DNA from: Qipengyuania gelatinilytica
GTDB taxonomy: Bacteria; Pseudomonadota; Alphaproteobacteria; Sphingomonadales; Sphingomonadaceae
Assembly: GCF_019711315.1 (NCBI RefSeq)
Contig: NZ_CP081294.1
Location: 868,001-932,000 of the forward strand
Direction: 5' to 3'
Length of the DNA: 64,000 nucleotides
Under the pieces are notes generated by a model. That model was given only the letters and a program-made list of their open reading frames with translations. It was not told the origin of the DNA and did no database searches. The translations under genes were made by a program, and so were the position numbers. This document shows positions 35,841 through 44,546 of this stretch, in pieces. How positions within the stretch are numbered: the first letter of the stretch is position 1; each line of letters begins with the position of its first letter.

Positions 35841-37027
35841 CGGCTGAGGCGTGCCTCCAGCTCTGCCGGTGCACCAATACCGGAGCGGTCGAATGCAGCT
35901 TCGGGTGTCGGCGCGGCCAGCGGCGCAGGCTGCGCGGCGCCCAACCCTACGCCCTGTTCGGTCAGGTTGAGCGACCAGCCGGGCGCTTCGCCGGTGACAT
36001 AAAGGCTGCCAAGCCCATCCCACATGACCGGAGGGAGTTCGCCGCCAAATGCCGCCTTGAGCAGTTCCCCGCCTTCCAGCTGCGGATCGTAGCCGCCGCC
36101 GTCGAAGGTGTTGTCGCCCACCACCACACCGCGCGGCAGCGGGTTGTAGCGCTCGTCGTCATAGGGCTGGACATAGGCGATCACCATGACCGGTGCGGTC
36201 GGATTTCCCGAGAGGATATTGTTCTCGATCAGCACATCCTCGTTCGCCATCACCATGATGCCCGTCCCGCGGCGAACGCCTGCGACGATATTGCCGGGAG
36301 GCGCGAAATTGGGCGTGTCATTGGCGACCACGAGATTGTTGGCGACGATCACATTGCCGCCGCCCATTACGGGCAGGTCGGGCAGGTCGAAGACGAGGAT
36401 GCCGCCCGTGTTGCGGGTGGCGATATTATGCTCGACCAGCGCATTGCGGCTGTTTTCGATCTCGATGCCTGCAACATTCGCCTCGGCGATTGAATTGCGC
36501 ACGGTGATGCGGTCGGACTGGCCGACATAGATGCCTGCATCGCTCGCGCCGGTGACCTTCACCCCGTCGACCAGCACGCCGGTGCTTTCGACCGGATAGA
36601 TCGCATAGGCCCCGTTTTCCGGATGCGGCCCGCGCGTCCAGGTCACGCGGATGCGGTAATAGACGATATTGTCCGCGCCCTTGGACTTGATCCCGTCACC
36701 CTTGGGGTTCTCCATCGCGAAATCGCGCAAAGTGACATTGTCGGAGGTGACCAGCAGCCCCTCGCCCGCGCCCGCCTGCGTGGTGAAATCGAGCACCGTG
36801 CCGTCCATGCCTGCACCGCGCACCGTCACTCCATCGACATCGAGGCTGAGCCCATCGGTCAGTTCGTATCGACCCGCCGCCAGCACGATCTCGTCACCCG
36901 GCTCGGCAAGGATGAGCGCCTCCTGCAAGCGTTCCTGCGCGCCCTCGCCCGGTTCGATCGAATAGGTTTCGGCAAAAACCGGGGCGGCGCTGGCAAGCAG
37001 CAGGGCGGAAATAGCGATGCGGATCAT
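35837..37027 (-). CDS. exported parallel beta-helix repeat protein (TIGR03805-like)
   Basis: A 396-residue secreted protein, signal peptide ending APVFAE. Regular right-handed beta-helix coils are seen, with the recurring Asn-rich turns (NVTLRDFAMENPKGDGI, DRITVRNSIAEANVAGIEI, RNALVEHNIATRNTGGI), each about 22-23 residues. It resembles the parallel beta-helix family whose genes sit beside the diheme cytochrome family encoded next. No lyase active-site residues are evident. GGGAG precedes the ATG. First gene of the pair. Confidence 0.85.
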   Translation of the reverse strand: MIRIAISALLLASAAPVFAETYSIEPGEGAQERLQEALILAEPGDEIVLAAGRYELTDGLSLDVDGVTVRGAGMDGTVLDFTTQAGAGEGLLVTSDNVTLRDFAMENPKGDGIKSKGADNIVYYRIRVTWTRGPHPENGAYAIYPVESTGVLVDGVKVTGASDAGIYVGQSDRITVRNSIAEANVAGIEIENSRNALVEHNIATRNTGGILVFDLPDLPVMGGGNVIVANNLVVANDTPNFAPPGNIVAGVRRGTGIMVMANEDVLIENNILSGNPTAPVMVIAYVQPYDDERYNPLPRGVVVGDNTFDGGGYDPQLEGGELLKAAFGGELPPVMWDGLGSLYVTGEAPGWSLNLTEQGVGLGAAQPAPLAAPTPEAAFDRSGIGAPAELEARLSR

Positions 37028-37085
37028 GAGACTCTCCCTCTCGGAAAGACATGATGCCGCAGCGCGGCGCGATTGCAAGAGGGGG

Positions 37086-37427
37086 TTAGCGCGCGGAGAA
37101 AGCGCAGATCGCAGCCGAGGAACCGACCACTTCGATGATCTCCGCATCCTCGACCGTGCGGAGGCGTTCGAGGAATTCGACGGTGCTGGTGGGCAGGCCC
37201 GCGTCCTTCTCACGCACGCGCATGCGCTCAAGCTCGCGCAACTGGCCGATCGTCAGGCGTTCGGAAAGGCGCGTGCCCATGCAGGCGGCGACCGGCTGTA
37301 GGACACCGCGTCCGACCAGCGCGGCCTCGATCCGGCTTGCGGTGACCCGTTCGAACCCGCCGAAATAGCCCCACAGCCCGATGCCTACGAGCGCCAGCAC
37401 GACGACAATGATCAGAACCTTGCGCAT
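37086..37427 (-). CDS. small membrane-anchored protein, last gene of the pnt operon
   Basis: A 113-residue protein with one N-terminal membrane helix (VLIIVVVLALVGIGLWGYF) and a soluble part with VAACMGTRLSERLTIGQLRELE. Three Cys-free except for C49 and C108. It begins 4 bases after the pntB stop, so it is co-transcribed with the transhydrogenase, but no function is known. Confidence 0.65.
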   Translation of the reverse strand: MRKVLIIVVVLALVGIGLWGYFGGFERVTASRIEAALVGRGVLQPVAACMGTRLSERLTIGQLRELERMRVREKDAGLPTSTVEFLERLRTVEDAEIIEVVGSSAAICAFSAR

Positions 37428-37431
37428 GGGA

Positions 37432-39090
37432 TCAGTCGAGAGCCTTCACGATTTCCTCGACCATCTTCTTCGCGTCGGACAGCAGCATCATGGTCTGGTC
37501 CATGTAGAAGACATCGTTGTCGACGCCGGCATAGCCGACACCGCCCATGCTTCGCTTGATGAAAAAGACCTGCTTTGCCTTGTCCACGTCGAACACGGGC
37601 ATGCCGTAAATGGGCGATGACTTGTCGGTCTTGGCCGCCGGGTTCACGACGTCGTTCGCGCCGATGATGAAGGCGACATCGGCCTGGGCAAATTCGCTGT
37701 TGATGTCTTCCAGTTCGAACACGTTCTCGTAAGGCACGCTAGCCTCGGCAAGCAGGACGTTCATGTGCCCCGGCATGCGGCCCGCCACGGGGTGGATGGC
37801 ATACTTCACTTCCACGCCCTTTTCCTCGAGCAGGTCGGCCATTTCACGCAGCGCGTGCTGCGCCTGCGCCACCGCCATACCGTAGCCCGGGATGATGATG
37901 ACCTTTTCCGCCTGTTCGAGCATGAAGGCCGCATCGGCCGCGCTGCCCTGTTTGTAAGGGCGCTGCTCCTTCGCCTCGCCCCCGCCCGCGCCGCTATCGT
38001 CCGCACCGAAGCCGCCCGCGATCACGCTAATGAAACTGCGATTCATCGCGCGGCACATGATGTAGCTGAGGATCGCACCCGAAGAGCCGACCAGCGCGCC
38101 GGTGATGATCATTGCCGTATTGCCAAGCGTGAAGCCCATCGCCGCTGCCGCCCAGCCCGAATAGGAGTTCAGCATCGACACGACGACCGGCATATCCGCC
38201 CCGCCGATGGGGATGATGAGCAGGAAGCCGATGGCGAAGGCGAGCACCGTCAGCGCGACGATCAGCGGCATGGTGTCGCCCGGCGCAGCCATGGCGAAAA
38301 GCGCGGTCAGCACGATGATCGCAACCAGTGTGCCAAGATTGATGAAGTGGCGCCCTGGCAGGAGGATCGGCGAACCCTTCATACGGCCAGAGAGCTTGAG
38401 GAAGGCGATGACCGAGCCAGAGAAGGTGATCGCACCGATGGCGATTCCGAGACCCATCTCGATCCGGCTTACCGGCTCAATGACTGGTAGTGAGCCGAAG
38501 CCAAATTCAGGTGGAGGTACAGCAATGCCGAACGCGCCCGGATTGAGATAAGCAGCCCAGCCCACCAATACTGCGGCCAAGCCTACCAGCGAATGAAAGG
38601 CCGCGACCAGCTCGGGCATCGCGGTCATGGCGATGCGGCGGGCGATGGTAATGCCGATGATCGCACCGATGGCTATGGCGATCAAAATTTCGCCCAACCC
38701 GAAAACGCTGACTACCTGATAGTTGCTCAGGTCCGAGGTCGGCACATGCGTCACCAGCGTCGTCACCACCGCGATCAGCATCCCGATCATGCCGAAGCGG
38801 TTGCCCGTCCGGCTCGTCGCGGGGGAGGACAGGCCGCGCAGCGCGAGGATGAAGAACACGCCCGACACGAGATAGGCAAGCGCCACCCACGGGTTCACCG
38901 GTGCGTGTTCGACCGCTGCCTGGGATGCACTTTGCACCTCGGGCATTCCCATGGTCCGCTCCCATTCCGCGATCATTGCATCGCATTCAGCGGGCGTCAT
39001 TTCGCCCTCGACACACTGAACAGCTCGCGCAGGAACAGCCCATAGAGTGCTTGCAATAAAAACGGGAATAATTGCCTTGAAGGAGAACAT
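37432..39090 (-). CDS. pntB: NAD(P) transhydrogenase beta subunit with extra N-terminal segment
   Basis: PntB, the NADP-binding membrane subunit of proton-translocating transhydrogenase. Nine or so membrane spans, then domain III with PGYGMAVAQAQHALREMADLL, YAIHPVAGRMPGHMNVLLAEA and KRSMGGVGYAGVDN, all canonical. At 552 residues it is about 85 longer than usual: it has an N-terminal signal-like helix, a periplasmic-looking segment CVEGEMTPAECDAMI with two Cys, and then the normal first span. Its ATG overlaps the stop of pntAB (TGATG). The enzyme makes NADPH from NADH using the proton gradient. Confidence 0.95.
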   Translation of the reverse strand: MFSFKAIIPVFIASTLWAVPARAVQCVEGEMTPAECDAMIAEWERTMGMPEVQSASQAAVEHAPVNPWVALAYLVSGVFFILALRGLSSPATSRTGNRFGMIGMLIAVVTTLVTHVPTSDLSNYQVVSVFGLGEILIAIAIGAIIGITIARRIAMTAMPELVAAFHSLVGLAAVLVGWAAYLNPGAFGIAVPPPEFGFGSLPVIEPVSRIEMGLGIAIGAITFSGSVIAFLKLSGRMKGSPILLPGRHFINLGTLVAIIVLTALFAMAAPGDTMPLIVALTVLAFAIGFLLIIPIGGADMPVVVSMLNSYSGWAAAAMGFTLGNTAMIITGALVGSSGAILSYIMCRAMNRSFISVIAGGFGADDSGAGGGEAKEQRPYKQGSAADAAFMLEQAEKVIIIPGYGMAVAQAQHALREMADLLEEKGVEVKYAIHPVAGRMPGHMNVLLAEASVPYENVFELEDINSEFAQADVAFIIGANDVVNPAAKTDKSSPIYGMPVFDVDKAKQVFFIKRSMGGVGYAGVDNDVFYMDQTMMLLSDAKKMVEEIVKALD

Positions 39091-39374
39091 CACTTCTTCT
39101 CCTTCTTCTTGTACATCGCCAGCATCCGCGCCGTCACCGCGAAGCCGCCGAAGATGTTCACGGATGCGAGCACGATGCCGAGCAGCCCCAGCCACTTCGC
39201 CGCAGGCACATCAGCCGCCGCCGCCGCAATCAGCGCACCGACAATGATCACGGAAGAAATCGCATTGGTCACCGCCATCAGCGGCGTGTGCAGCGCGGGC
39301 GTGACCGACCAGACCACGTAATAGCCGACGAAGCACGCCAGCACGAAGATCGACAGGATCGAAATGAAATCCAT
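39090..39374 (-). CDS. pntAB: NAD(P) transhydrogenase alpha-2 (membrane) subunit
   Basis: A 94-residue protein with three membrane spans: SILSIFVLACFVGYYVVWSVTPALHTPLMAVTNAISSVI is the conserved domain-II part of split PntA, ending in a lysine-rich tail. In alphaproteobacteria the alpha subunit is divided in two genes, as here. It sits one base after the small secreted-protein gene and overlaps pntB. Confidence 0.93.
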   Translation of the reverse strand: MDFISILSIFVLACFVGYYVVWSVTPALHTPLMAVTNAISSVIIVGALIAAAAADVPAAKWLGLLGIVLASVNIFGGFAVTARMLAMYKKKEKK

Positions 39375-39375
39375 C

Positions 39376-39759
39376 TTATTCCCCAGTTGCGGTCTTGGTG
39401 GCAGTCCATGGCAGTACGAACCCGCGCCCTTCGGACCAGCTCTGGCCGACAAGCACTGCCCCGAGGAGGCAGGCGGAGTGCTGGTAAACACCCGACCCAT
39501 CGCTGGTCCTGAAGGCGACGCATTCGCGCCCCTGTGCCGCTCCGAAGCGCCCGTCCTCGATTTGCGCACCATAGAAGGTCCCGGCGACCGAATTGTCTTC
39601 TGCAATGTCGAGCGTCATCGGTTGCGAATAGCCGGGATCGTCAAGCGAAAGGCGCAAGTCGACTGTCCACTCGCCGGTCATCGGATGAGGCGCTCCTTCG
39701 GGAGCGGGAGTGTTGGCCGACAGGGCCAAACCGGCTGCGACGACTACGACGCCCCTCAA
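39376..39759 (-). CDS. small exported protein inserted in the pnt operon
   Basis: A 127-residue protein with a hydrophobic N-terminus (MRGVVVVAAGLALSANTPA) and a beta-rich mature part (GEWTVDLRLSLDDPGYSQP, GTFYGAQIEDGRFG). It overlaps the pntAA stop by 4 bases (ATGA) and ends one base before pntAB. No family is recognised. The short compact beta pattern resembles secreted lipocalin-like or DUF-type proteins, but I cannot assign it. Confidence 0.75.
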   Translation of the reverse strand: MRGVVVVAAGLALSANTPAPEGAPHPMTGEWTVDLRLSLDDPGYSQPMTLDIAEDNSVAGTFYGAQIEDGRFGAAQGRECVAFRTSDGSGVYQHSACLLGAVLVGQSWSEGRGFVLPWTATKTATGE

Positions 39760-40877
39760 CCCGCCAACCTCTCGTTCACGACCTTGCCGCCCTGCGTCAG
39801 GCGCACGGCGTTGCCGATTTCTTCGTCGAGCACAGGCCGCTTCGCTTCCTGGTCCCAGAAGGCGGAGAGGAAATTGTAGAGATTGCGTGCGAACAGCGCC
39901 GAGGCGTCGGCTGCGAGGTGGGCCGAAGTGTTCGAAAAGCCGATGATCTTCACGCCGTGCTTCACGACGGTTTCATCCGGCTTCGAGCCCTCGACATTGC
40001 CGCCATGCGCGACCGCGAGGTCGAAGATTACACTGCCCGGCTTCATCGTAGCGATTTGCGCGTCCGAGATCAGGCGCGGTGCGGGCCGACCGGGGATCAG
40101 CGCGGTGGTGATGACGATGTCCTGTTTGGCAATGTGCGAGCTCACCAGCTCGGCCTGCGCCTTCTGGTATTCCTCGCTCATTTCGGTGGCATAGCCGCCC
40201 GAACCTTCGCCTTCGATACCCTCGACACTTTCGACGAAGACGGGCTTCGCGCCGAGCGACATGATCTGCTCTTTCGTGGCCGAGCGTACGTCGGTCGCGC
40301 TCACCTGCGCACCAAGGCGCTTGGCCGTCGCAATGGCCTGCAAACCTGCAACGCCCACACCCATGACAAAGCACTTGGCCGCCTGCACGGTGCCGGCAGC
40401 GGTCATCATCATCGGGAAAGCGCGTCCATATTCGTTCGCGCTGGAGATCACGGCCTTGTAACCCGCGAGGTTCGACTGGCTGGAAAGCACGTCCATGCTC
40501 TGCGCACGCGTGATGCGCGGCATGAATTCCATGCTCAATGCCTCGAAGCCGCCTTTGGCATAGGCTTCAATCAGATCGCTGTTGCGGAAAGGATCGAACG
40601 TGGCCGCGACCCATGCGCCCGGTTTCGCACCGGCCAGCGTCATGACGTCGGGCGCCTGTACGCCGAGGACGATATCGGCGCCTTCTACGGCCTTGGGACC
40701 GGTGACGACTTCGGCACCGGCCTCCTTATAGGCTTCGTCGGGAATCGAGGCCTTCAGCCCCGCGCCTTCCTCGACTGCGACCGTGGCACCCAATGCGGCG
40801 AATTTCTTCGCCGTTTCAGGTGTCAGCGCGACCCGGGTTTCCCCGGGGGCGCGCTCCTTGAGCACCGCGATCCGCAT
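39756..40877 (-). CDS. pntAA: NAD(P) transhydrogenase alpha-1 (NAD-binding) subunit
   Basis: The soluble NAD(H)-binding domain I subunit, 373 residues: IAVLKERAPGETRVALTPE at the N-terminus (RVALTP is signature 1), MEFMPRITRAQSMDVLSSQSNLAGYKAV and the GVGVAGLQAIATAKRLGA dinucleotide loop. ATG at 40877 matches the normal start. It lies 11 bases after the cox IV peptide gene and overlaps the small secreted-protein gene by 4 bases. Confidence 0.96.
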   Translation of the reverse strand: MRIAVLKERAPGETRVALTPETAKKFAALGATVAVEEGAGLKASIPDEAYKEAGAEVVTGPKAVEGADIVLGVQAPDVMTLAGAKPGAWVAATFDPFRNSDLIEAYAKGGFEALSMEFMPRITRAQSMDVLSSQSNLAGYKAVISSANEYGRAFPMMMTAAGTVQAAKCFVMGVGVAGLQAIATAKRLGAQVSATDVRSATKEQIMSLGAKPVFVESVEGIEGEGSGGYATEMSEEYQKAQAELVSSHIAKQDIVITTALIPGRPAPRLISDAQIATMKPGSVIFDLAVAHGGNVEGSKPDETVVKHGVKIIGFSNTSAHLAADASALFARNLYNFLSAFWDQEAKRPVLDEEIGNAVRLTQGGKVVNERLAG

Positions 40878-40888
40878 GCGCGGGCCGC

Positions 40889-41014
40889 TCAGTTCGAAAT
40901 CAGGACGACGACTACGGCCGTGATGATCGCCAGCAGGGGCACCGCCCACTTAAGCATGTCGATGAAGGAAGCGTAGGTTTTCTCGTGCGCTTTCTTGTCG
41001 TTTGCGGATTCCAT
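40889..41014 (-). CDS. aa3-type cytochrome c oxidase subunit IV-like peptide
   Basis: A 41-residue peptide: a charged start MESANDKKAHEKTYASFIDML, then one membrane helix KWAVPLLAIITAVVVVLIS. This is the pattern of the bacterial aa3-oxidase subunit IV family (COX4_pro_2: HEKTY.gF...kw), seen in alphaproteobacteria. It starts the operon containing pntAA-pntAB-pntB, a placement known in sphingomonads. The oxidase itself is not here. Confidence 0.85.
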   Translation of the reverse strand: MESANDKKAHEKTYASFIDMLKWAVPLLAIITAVVVVLISN

Positions 41015-41202
41015 CGGATCTAACCCTCTTTGTTCGTGTAGTTGCGGCAGGGTTTATCGCGCACTTCGCTTGGCGACAAGTGCGGCGCCTTTGCGATGCC
41101 CGACAAGACGCGGTGACAGCCTTAATCCGCCCTTTACCCCTTTTCGCTACACCGGTGCCGAAGAACCGCATGCATTTCGCAGCGCGGCCTAGGGCGAGAA
41201 CG

Positions 41203-42621
41203 ATGATGGCGACCGAAGAAACTCGTGTCCTGCTGCTGATCGACGACGAACCGGCGCAAAGCCGGATCGTTTCGACGCTGGCTGCGCGCGAGGGATGGCG
41301 CTCGCTGACGGTGGAAAGCTGCGAGGCCGCGCTCGAGGCGCTTGCTGGCCCCGAAGGCCATGAAATCGACGCCGTCCTGCTCGACCAGCGCGTGGCGGGC
41401 GATGCGGCCTGCGACTTCATTCGCGGCATCAAGGCGGAACGCGCGGAAATCGCCGTCCTCATGCTCACGGCCAGCACATCGCCGCTGCTTGCAGTGGAAG
41501 CGATGCGCGCCGGAGCGCTCGATTACCTCATCAAGCCGGTCGCACCCGAACGGCTGCTCAGCGCGCTGCGCACCGCTTCGCGCGTGCAGACGCCACGCGA
41601 CGAGCTCCAGCCTTTAGCCGAAAAACTGCCGTCGGTCCTCGAATTCGATGCCATGGTCGGCACCGATACCCATTTCCGCACCGCGCTAGCGAAGGCCGCG
41701 ACCGCCGCGCGCGGGCATGGCCACGTGCTGGTCGAAGGCGAAAGCGGCACCGGCAAGGAAATGCTGCTGCGGGCGATCCAGCACGCGTCCACGCGCTCGA
41801 AGGCGCCGGTGCAGCTGGTGAACTGCGCAGGCGTGGCCGTGCAGACGCTGGAATCGCTGCTCTTCGGCCACGAGAAAGGTGCCTTTGCCGGTGCCTTCAA
41901 CCGGCAGGAAGGCTATTTCCAGCAATGCGACGGCGGGACCATCCTGCTCGACGAGATCGACCAGGTCGATCCTGTCATCCAGGACCGGCTGGCCGACATC
42001 CTCGAGACCGGCATCGTGCGCCCGACCGGCGCAGCACACGGCTTCAAGATCGACATTCGCGTTCTTGCAGCCAGCGACATGCCGCTCGCAAACGAGGTCG
42101 AGGAAGGCCGGTTTTCCAAGGCTCTCTACGAGCAGATTTCCGAAACGCGCATCATCCTGCCGCCGCTGCGCGAACGGGCCGGCGACATCCCTGCCCTGAC
42201 CCGCTATTTCCTGTCTAAGATCGGCGAGCTCGAAGGGTTCTCGCATCACTCGATTGCCGACAGCGGCCTGTCGCTGCTCGAAGCCTTCGACTGGCCGGGC
42301 AATGTCCGCCAGCTGCAGACCGTGCTCTTCCGCGCCTGCGTCCACGAACAACGCGAGGCGCTGACCGCGCACAGCTTCCCGCACTTGTCGGAACTGCTCG
42401 GCGATGCCGATCGCGGCGAAAGCCGGGCGCGCGGGCTTGGCGTTCTGCTCTACCAGAATGACGGCAATTTGCGCCCGCTCGAAGAGATCGAGGCCGACAT
42501 CATCCGCCTCGCCATCGGGCATTACCAGGGCAAGATGACCGAAGTCGCCCGCCGCCTCGGCATCGGGCGCTCGACGCTCTATCGCAAGCTGTCCGATCTC
42601 GGCATCGACAACGCAGCCTGA
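41203..42621 (+). CDS. sigma-54-type response regulator with degenerate GAFTGA loop
   Basis: A 472-residue regulator: receiver domain (LLLIDDEPAQ, phosphoacceptor Asp in AVLLDQRV, LIKPVAPERL), AAA+ domain with Walker A EGESGTGKE and Walker B GGTILLDEID, and a Fis-type helix-turn-helix at the C-terminus ([19 protein letters not shown]). The sigma-54 contact loop, normally GAFTGA, reads GAFAGA (residues ~227-232), the Thr replaced by Ala. Sigma-54 dependence is therefore uncertain. Two in-frame ATGs adjoin; the first follows AGGGCGAGA. A small membrane protein gene follows 4 bases on. No sensor kinase is adjacent. Confidence 0.88.
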   Translation: MMATEETRVLLLIDDEPAQSRIVSTLAAREGWRSLTVESCEAALEALAGPEGHEIDAVLLDQRVAGDAACDFIRGIKAERAEIAVLMLTASTSPLLAVEAMRAGALDYLIKPVAPERLLSALRTASRVQTPRDELQPLAEKLPSVLEFDAMVGTDTHFRTALAKAATAARGHGHVLVEGESGTGKEMLLRAIQHASTRSKAPVQLVNCAGVAVQTLESLLFGHEKGAFAGAFNRQEGYFQQCDGGTILLDEIDQVDPVIQDRLADILETGIVRPTGAAHGFKIDIRVLAASDMPLANEVEEGRFSKALYEQISETRIILPPLRERAGDIPALTRYFLSKIGELEGFSHHSIADSGLSLLEAFDWPGNVRQLQTVLFRACVHEQREALTAHSFPHLSELLGDADRGESRARGLGVLLYQNDGNLRPLEEIEADIIRLAIGHYQGKMTEVARRLGIGRSTLYRKLSDLGIDNAA

Positions 42622-42625
42622 GTCA

Positions 42626-43027
42626 ATGGCAGCGATCAAGAAGGCTTTTGGCGGAATCATGATCCTGTTCCTGATCATGGGCCTGAGCAACCTCCTGTTC
42701 CGCCCCGATTTCCCGACCGAGGTTGTCGAAAACCACACTGCGCCGAGGCTAGCCGCACCGCTGACGGACAGGACCATGGCTCGCGCCCTATCGTCGTTCG
42801 TGCAATCCGGCCACTACGAAGGTTCGAACGGATCGGGCGCGGCGATGCAGTTTCCAAGCAACAGCGGGCCTGTGACCCTGTCGAGCCGCGATGTGGCTGT
42901 GCTCAACGCCCGTTATCGCGAGATGCGCAAGGAAACCGCGCTCGCTGGCGGCGAATATGCGCAGTTTCGCGAGGAGCTACGCCGCGAGCAGATGGCCGCC
43001 GATGGGTGGGGTGACAGCAGCTACTGA
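42626..43027 (+). CDS. small membrane-anchored protein, unknown
   Basis: A 133-residue protein with one N-terminal membrane helix (AFGGIMILFLIMGLSNLLF) and a soluble periplasmic part of about 100 residues with charged helices near the end (RYREMRKETALAGGEYAQFREELRRE). It begins 4 bases after the regulator, so it is co-transcribed and perhaps its partner or target. No family recognised. Confidence 0.7.
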   Translation: MAAIKKAFGGIMILFLIMGLSNLLFRPDFPTEVVENHTAPRLAAPLTDRTMARALSSFVQSGHYEGSNGSGAAMQFPSNSGPVTLSSRDVAVLNARYREMRKETALAGGEYAQFREELRREQMAADGWGDSSY

Positions 43028-43184
43028 TCCCGCCTCGCTGGACAAACTGGCGGGGCCGAACTACGCCCACCCTCTCAATCGGGAGTACCTCAGGTGAACT
43101 AAGGCCACCGCTGCGGCGGATATGCTAGACAAGCGGAGTTATGCGCTCCGATCTGCCTCACCTGATTTTTCCGAAAGACTTCTC

Positions 43185-43964
43185 ATGCAAAAACTCAAAC
43201 ACACGCTCTGCGTGGTAACCGGCGGTGCGCGCGGCATCGGCAAGGCCGTTTGCGCGGCCTTCATCGATGAAGGTGCCCAGGTCGTGCTGACCGACATCGA
43301 CGAGGACGAGGGCAAGAAGGCCGCCGCAGAACTCGGCTGCACTTTCCACCAGCTCGACGTGGCGAGCGAAGCCGACTGGGATGCCCTCGCCTCGGCCTAT
43401 CCCGCGATCGACGTGCTGGTGAACAACGCCGGCATCACCGGCTTCGAGGACGGGCCTGCACCCCACGATCCCGAGAATGCGAGCCTCGAGGAATGGCACC
43501 GTGTCCATGCAGTCAACACAGACGGGTGCTTCCTTGGCTGCCGCTACGCCCTGCGCGCAATGAAGGCGAAGGGGACAGGTTCGATCATCAACATGTCCAG
43601 CCGTTCCGGCCTGGTCGGCATTCCGGGGGCTGCAGCCTATGCGGCGAGCAAGGCGGCAATGCGCAACCATTCGAAGTCGGTTGCGCTCTATGCCGCGCAG
43701 AACGGCTGGGCGATCCGCTGCAACTCGATCCATCCGGCCGCGATCCTGACCGACATCTGGGAGCCTATGCTGGGTGACGGGCCCGACCGCGATGCCAGGA
43801 TGGCCGCGCTGGTCGCGGATACGCCCCTGAAGCGGTTCGGCACGGTGGAGGAGGTCGCGGCGCTGTGCGTCTACCTCGCCTCGCCGGAGAGCGGCTACAT
43901 GACCGGCGCCGAGCTGACACTGGATGGCGGCTTGCTGGCCGGGAGCGCGGCCTCGCCGGGATAG
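43185..43964 (+). CDS. short-chain dehydrogenase/reductase
   Basis: A 259-residue classical [16 protein letters not shown] gives the TGxxxGxG loop near residues 12-18, VLVNNAG the NNAG motif near 80, and SSRSG...YAASKAAM the Ser-Tyr-x3-Lys catalytic set. LTDIDEDEG after the second strand indicates NAD(H) preference (an acidic residue). The typical SDR ending GAELTLDGG is present. Substrate unknown. ATG at 43185 follows GAAAGA; an in-frame start 21 codons upstream is less likely. Spaced from the upstream gene by 157 bases. Confidence 0.9.
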   Translation: MQKLKHTLCVVTGGARGIGKAVCAAFIDEGAQVVLTDIDEDEGKKAAAELGCTFHQLDVASEADWDALASAYPAIDVLVNNAGITGFEDGPAPHDPENASLEEWHRVHAVNTDGCFLGCRYALRAMKAKGTGSIINMSSRSGLVGIPGAAAYAASKAAMRNHSKSVALYAAQNGWAIRCNSIHPAAILTDIWEPMLGDGPDRDARMAALVADTPLKRFGTVEEVAALCVYLASPESGYMTGAELTLDGGLLAGSAASPG

Positions 43965-44018
43965 CAAGGAACGCCTCGGACCTGTCGCCGTTTATGTGCA
44001 AATTGCACAGGAGTATCC

Positions 44019-44534
44019 ATGGACATCGTAGACTGTATCCTCGCCGATCACGACCGCCAGCGCCGCATGTTCGCCGCGCTCGATATGGCGCGTGACGACA
44101 CGGAATCGCTCGGCCGCATCTTCAACCGGCTGCGCAACTTTCTCGAAGCGCATGCCGAAGCGGAAGAACTCTATTTCTACCCTCGCCTGCTCCAGTGCGG
44201 GTCGGGCGCGCTGGACAGCGACAGCGCCGAAGAGACGACCGACGATGCGATCGACGATCACAACAAGATCGCCCATGCCGCCGAAGCGGCGGGCCGCGAA
44301 GAAGTGGGTTCGGACGCGTGGTGGAAATGCGTCGACGAAGCGAACCTGCAGAATTCCAAGCACATGAGCGAGGAAGAGCGCCAGGGCCTCAGCGATTTCC
44401 GCCGCCGCGTTCCGCTGGAGGAGCGCATCGCGCTGGGGATCAAATATCTCGCCTTCGAATCCGCCCACGCGGGCCATTACGAGCGCGAGGACAAGGATCC
44501 CGAGACCTATATCAAGGAAAACGAAACCGCCTGA
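44019..44534 (+). CDS. hemerythrin-like domain protein
   Basis: A 171-residue soluble protein with a hemerythrin HHE-type pattern: DCILADHDRQRRMF (His11), a second helix with FLEAHAEAEELYFYP (His45 region and Glu), a third DDAIDDHNKIAHAA, and a later LQNSKHMSEEER helix. Likely a di-iron, oxygen/NO-sensing or scavenging four-helix bundle. AGGAG sits 6 bases before the ATG. It ends 12 bases from the convergent folP. Confidence 0.85.
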   Translation: MDIVDCILADHDRQRRMFAALDMARDDTESLGRIFNRLRNFLEAHAEAEELYFYPRLLQCGSGALDSDSAEETTDDAIDDHNKIAHAAEAAGREEVGSDAWWKCVDEANLQNSKHMSEEERQGLSDFRRRVPLEERIALGIKYLAFESAHAGHYEREDKDPETYIKENETA

Positions 44535-44546
44535 ACGGCGCTTTCG

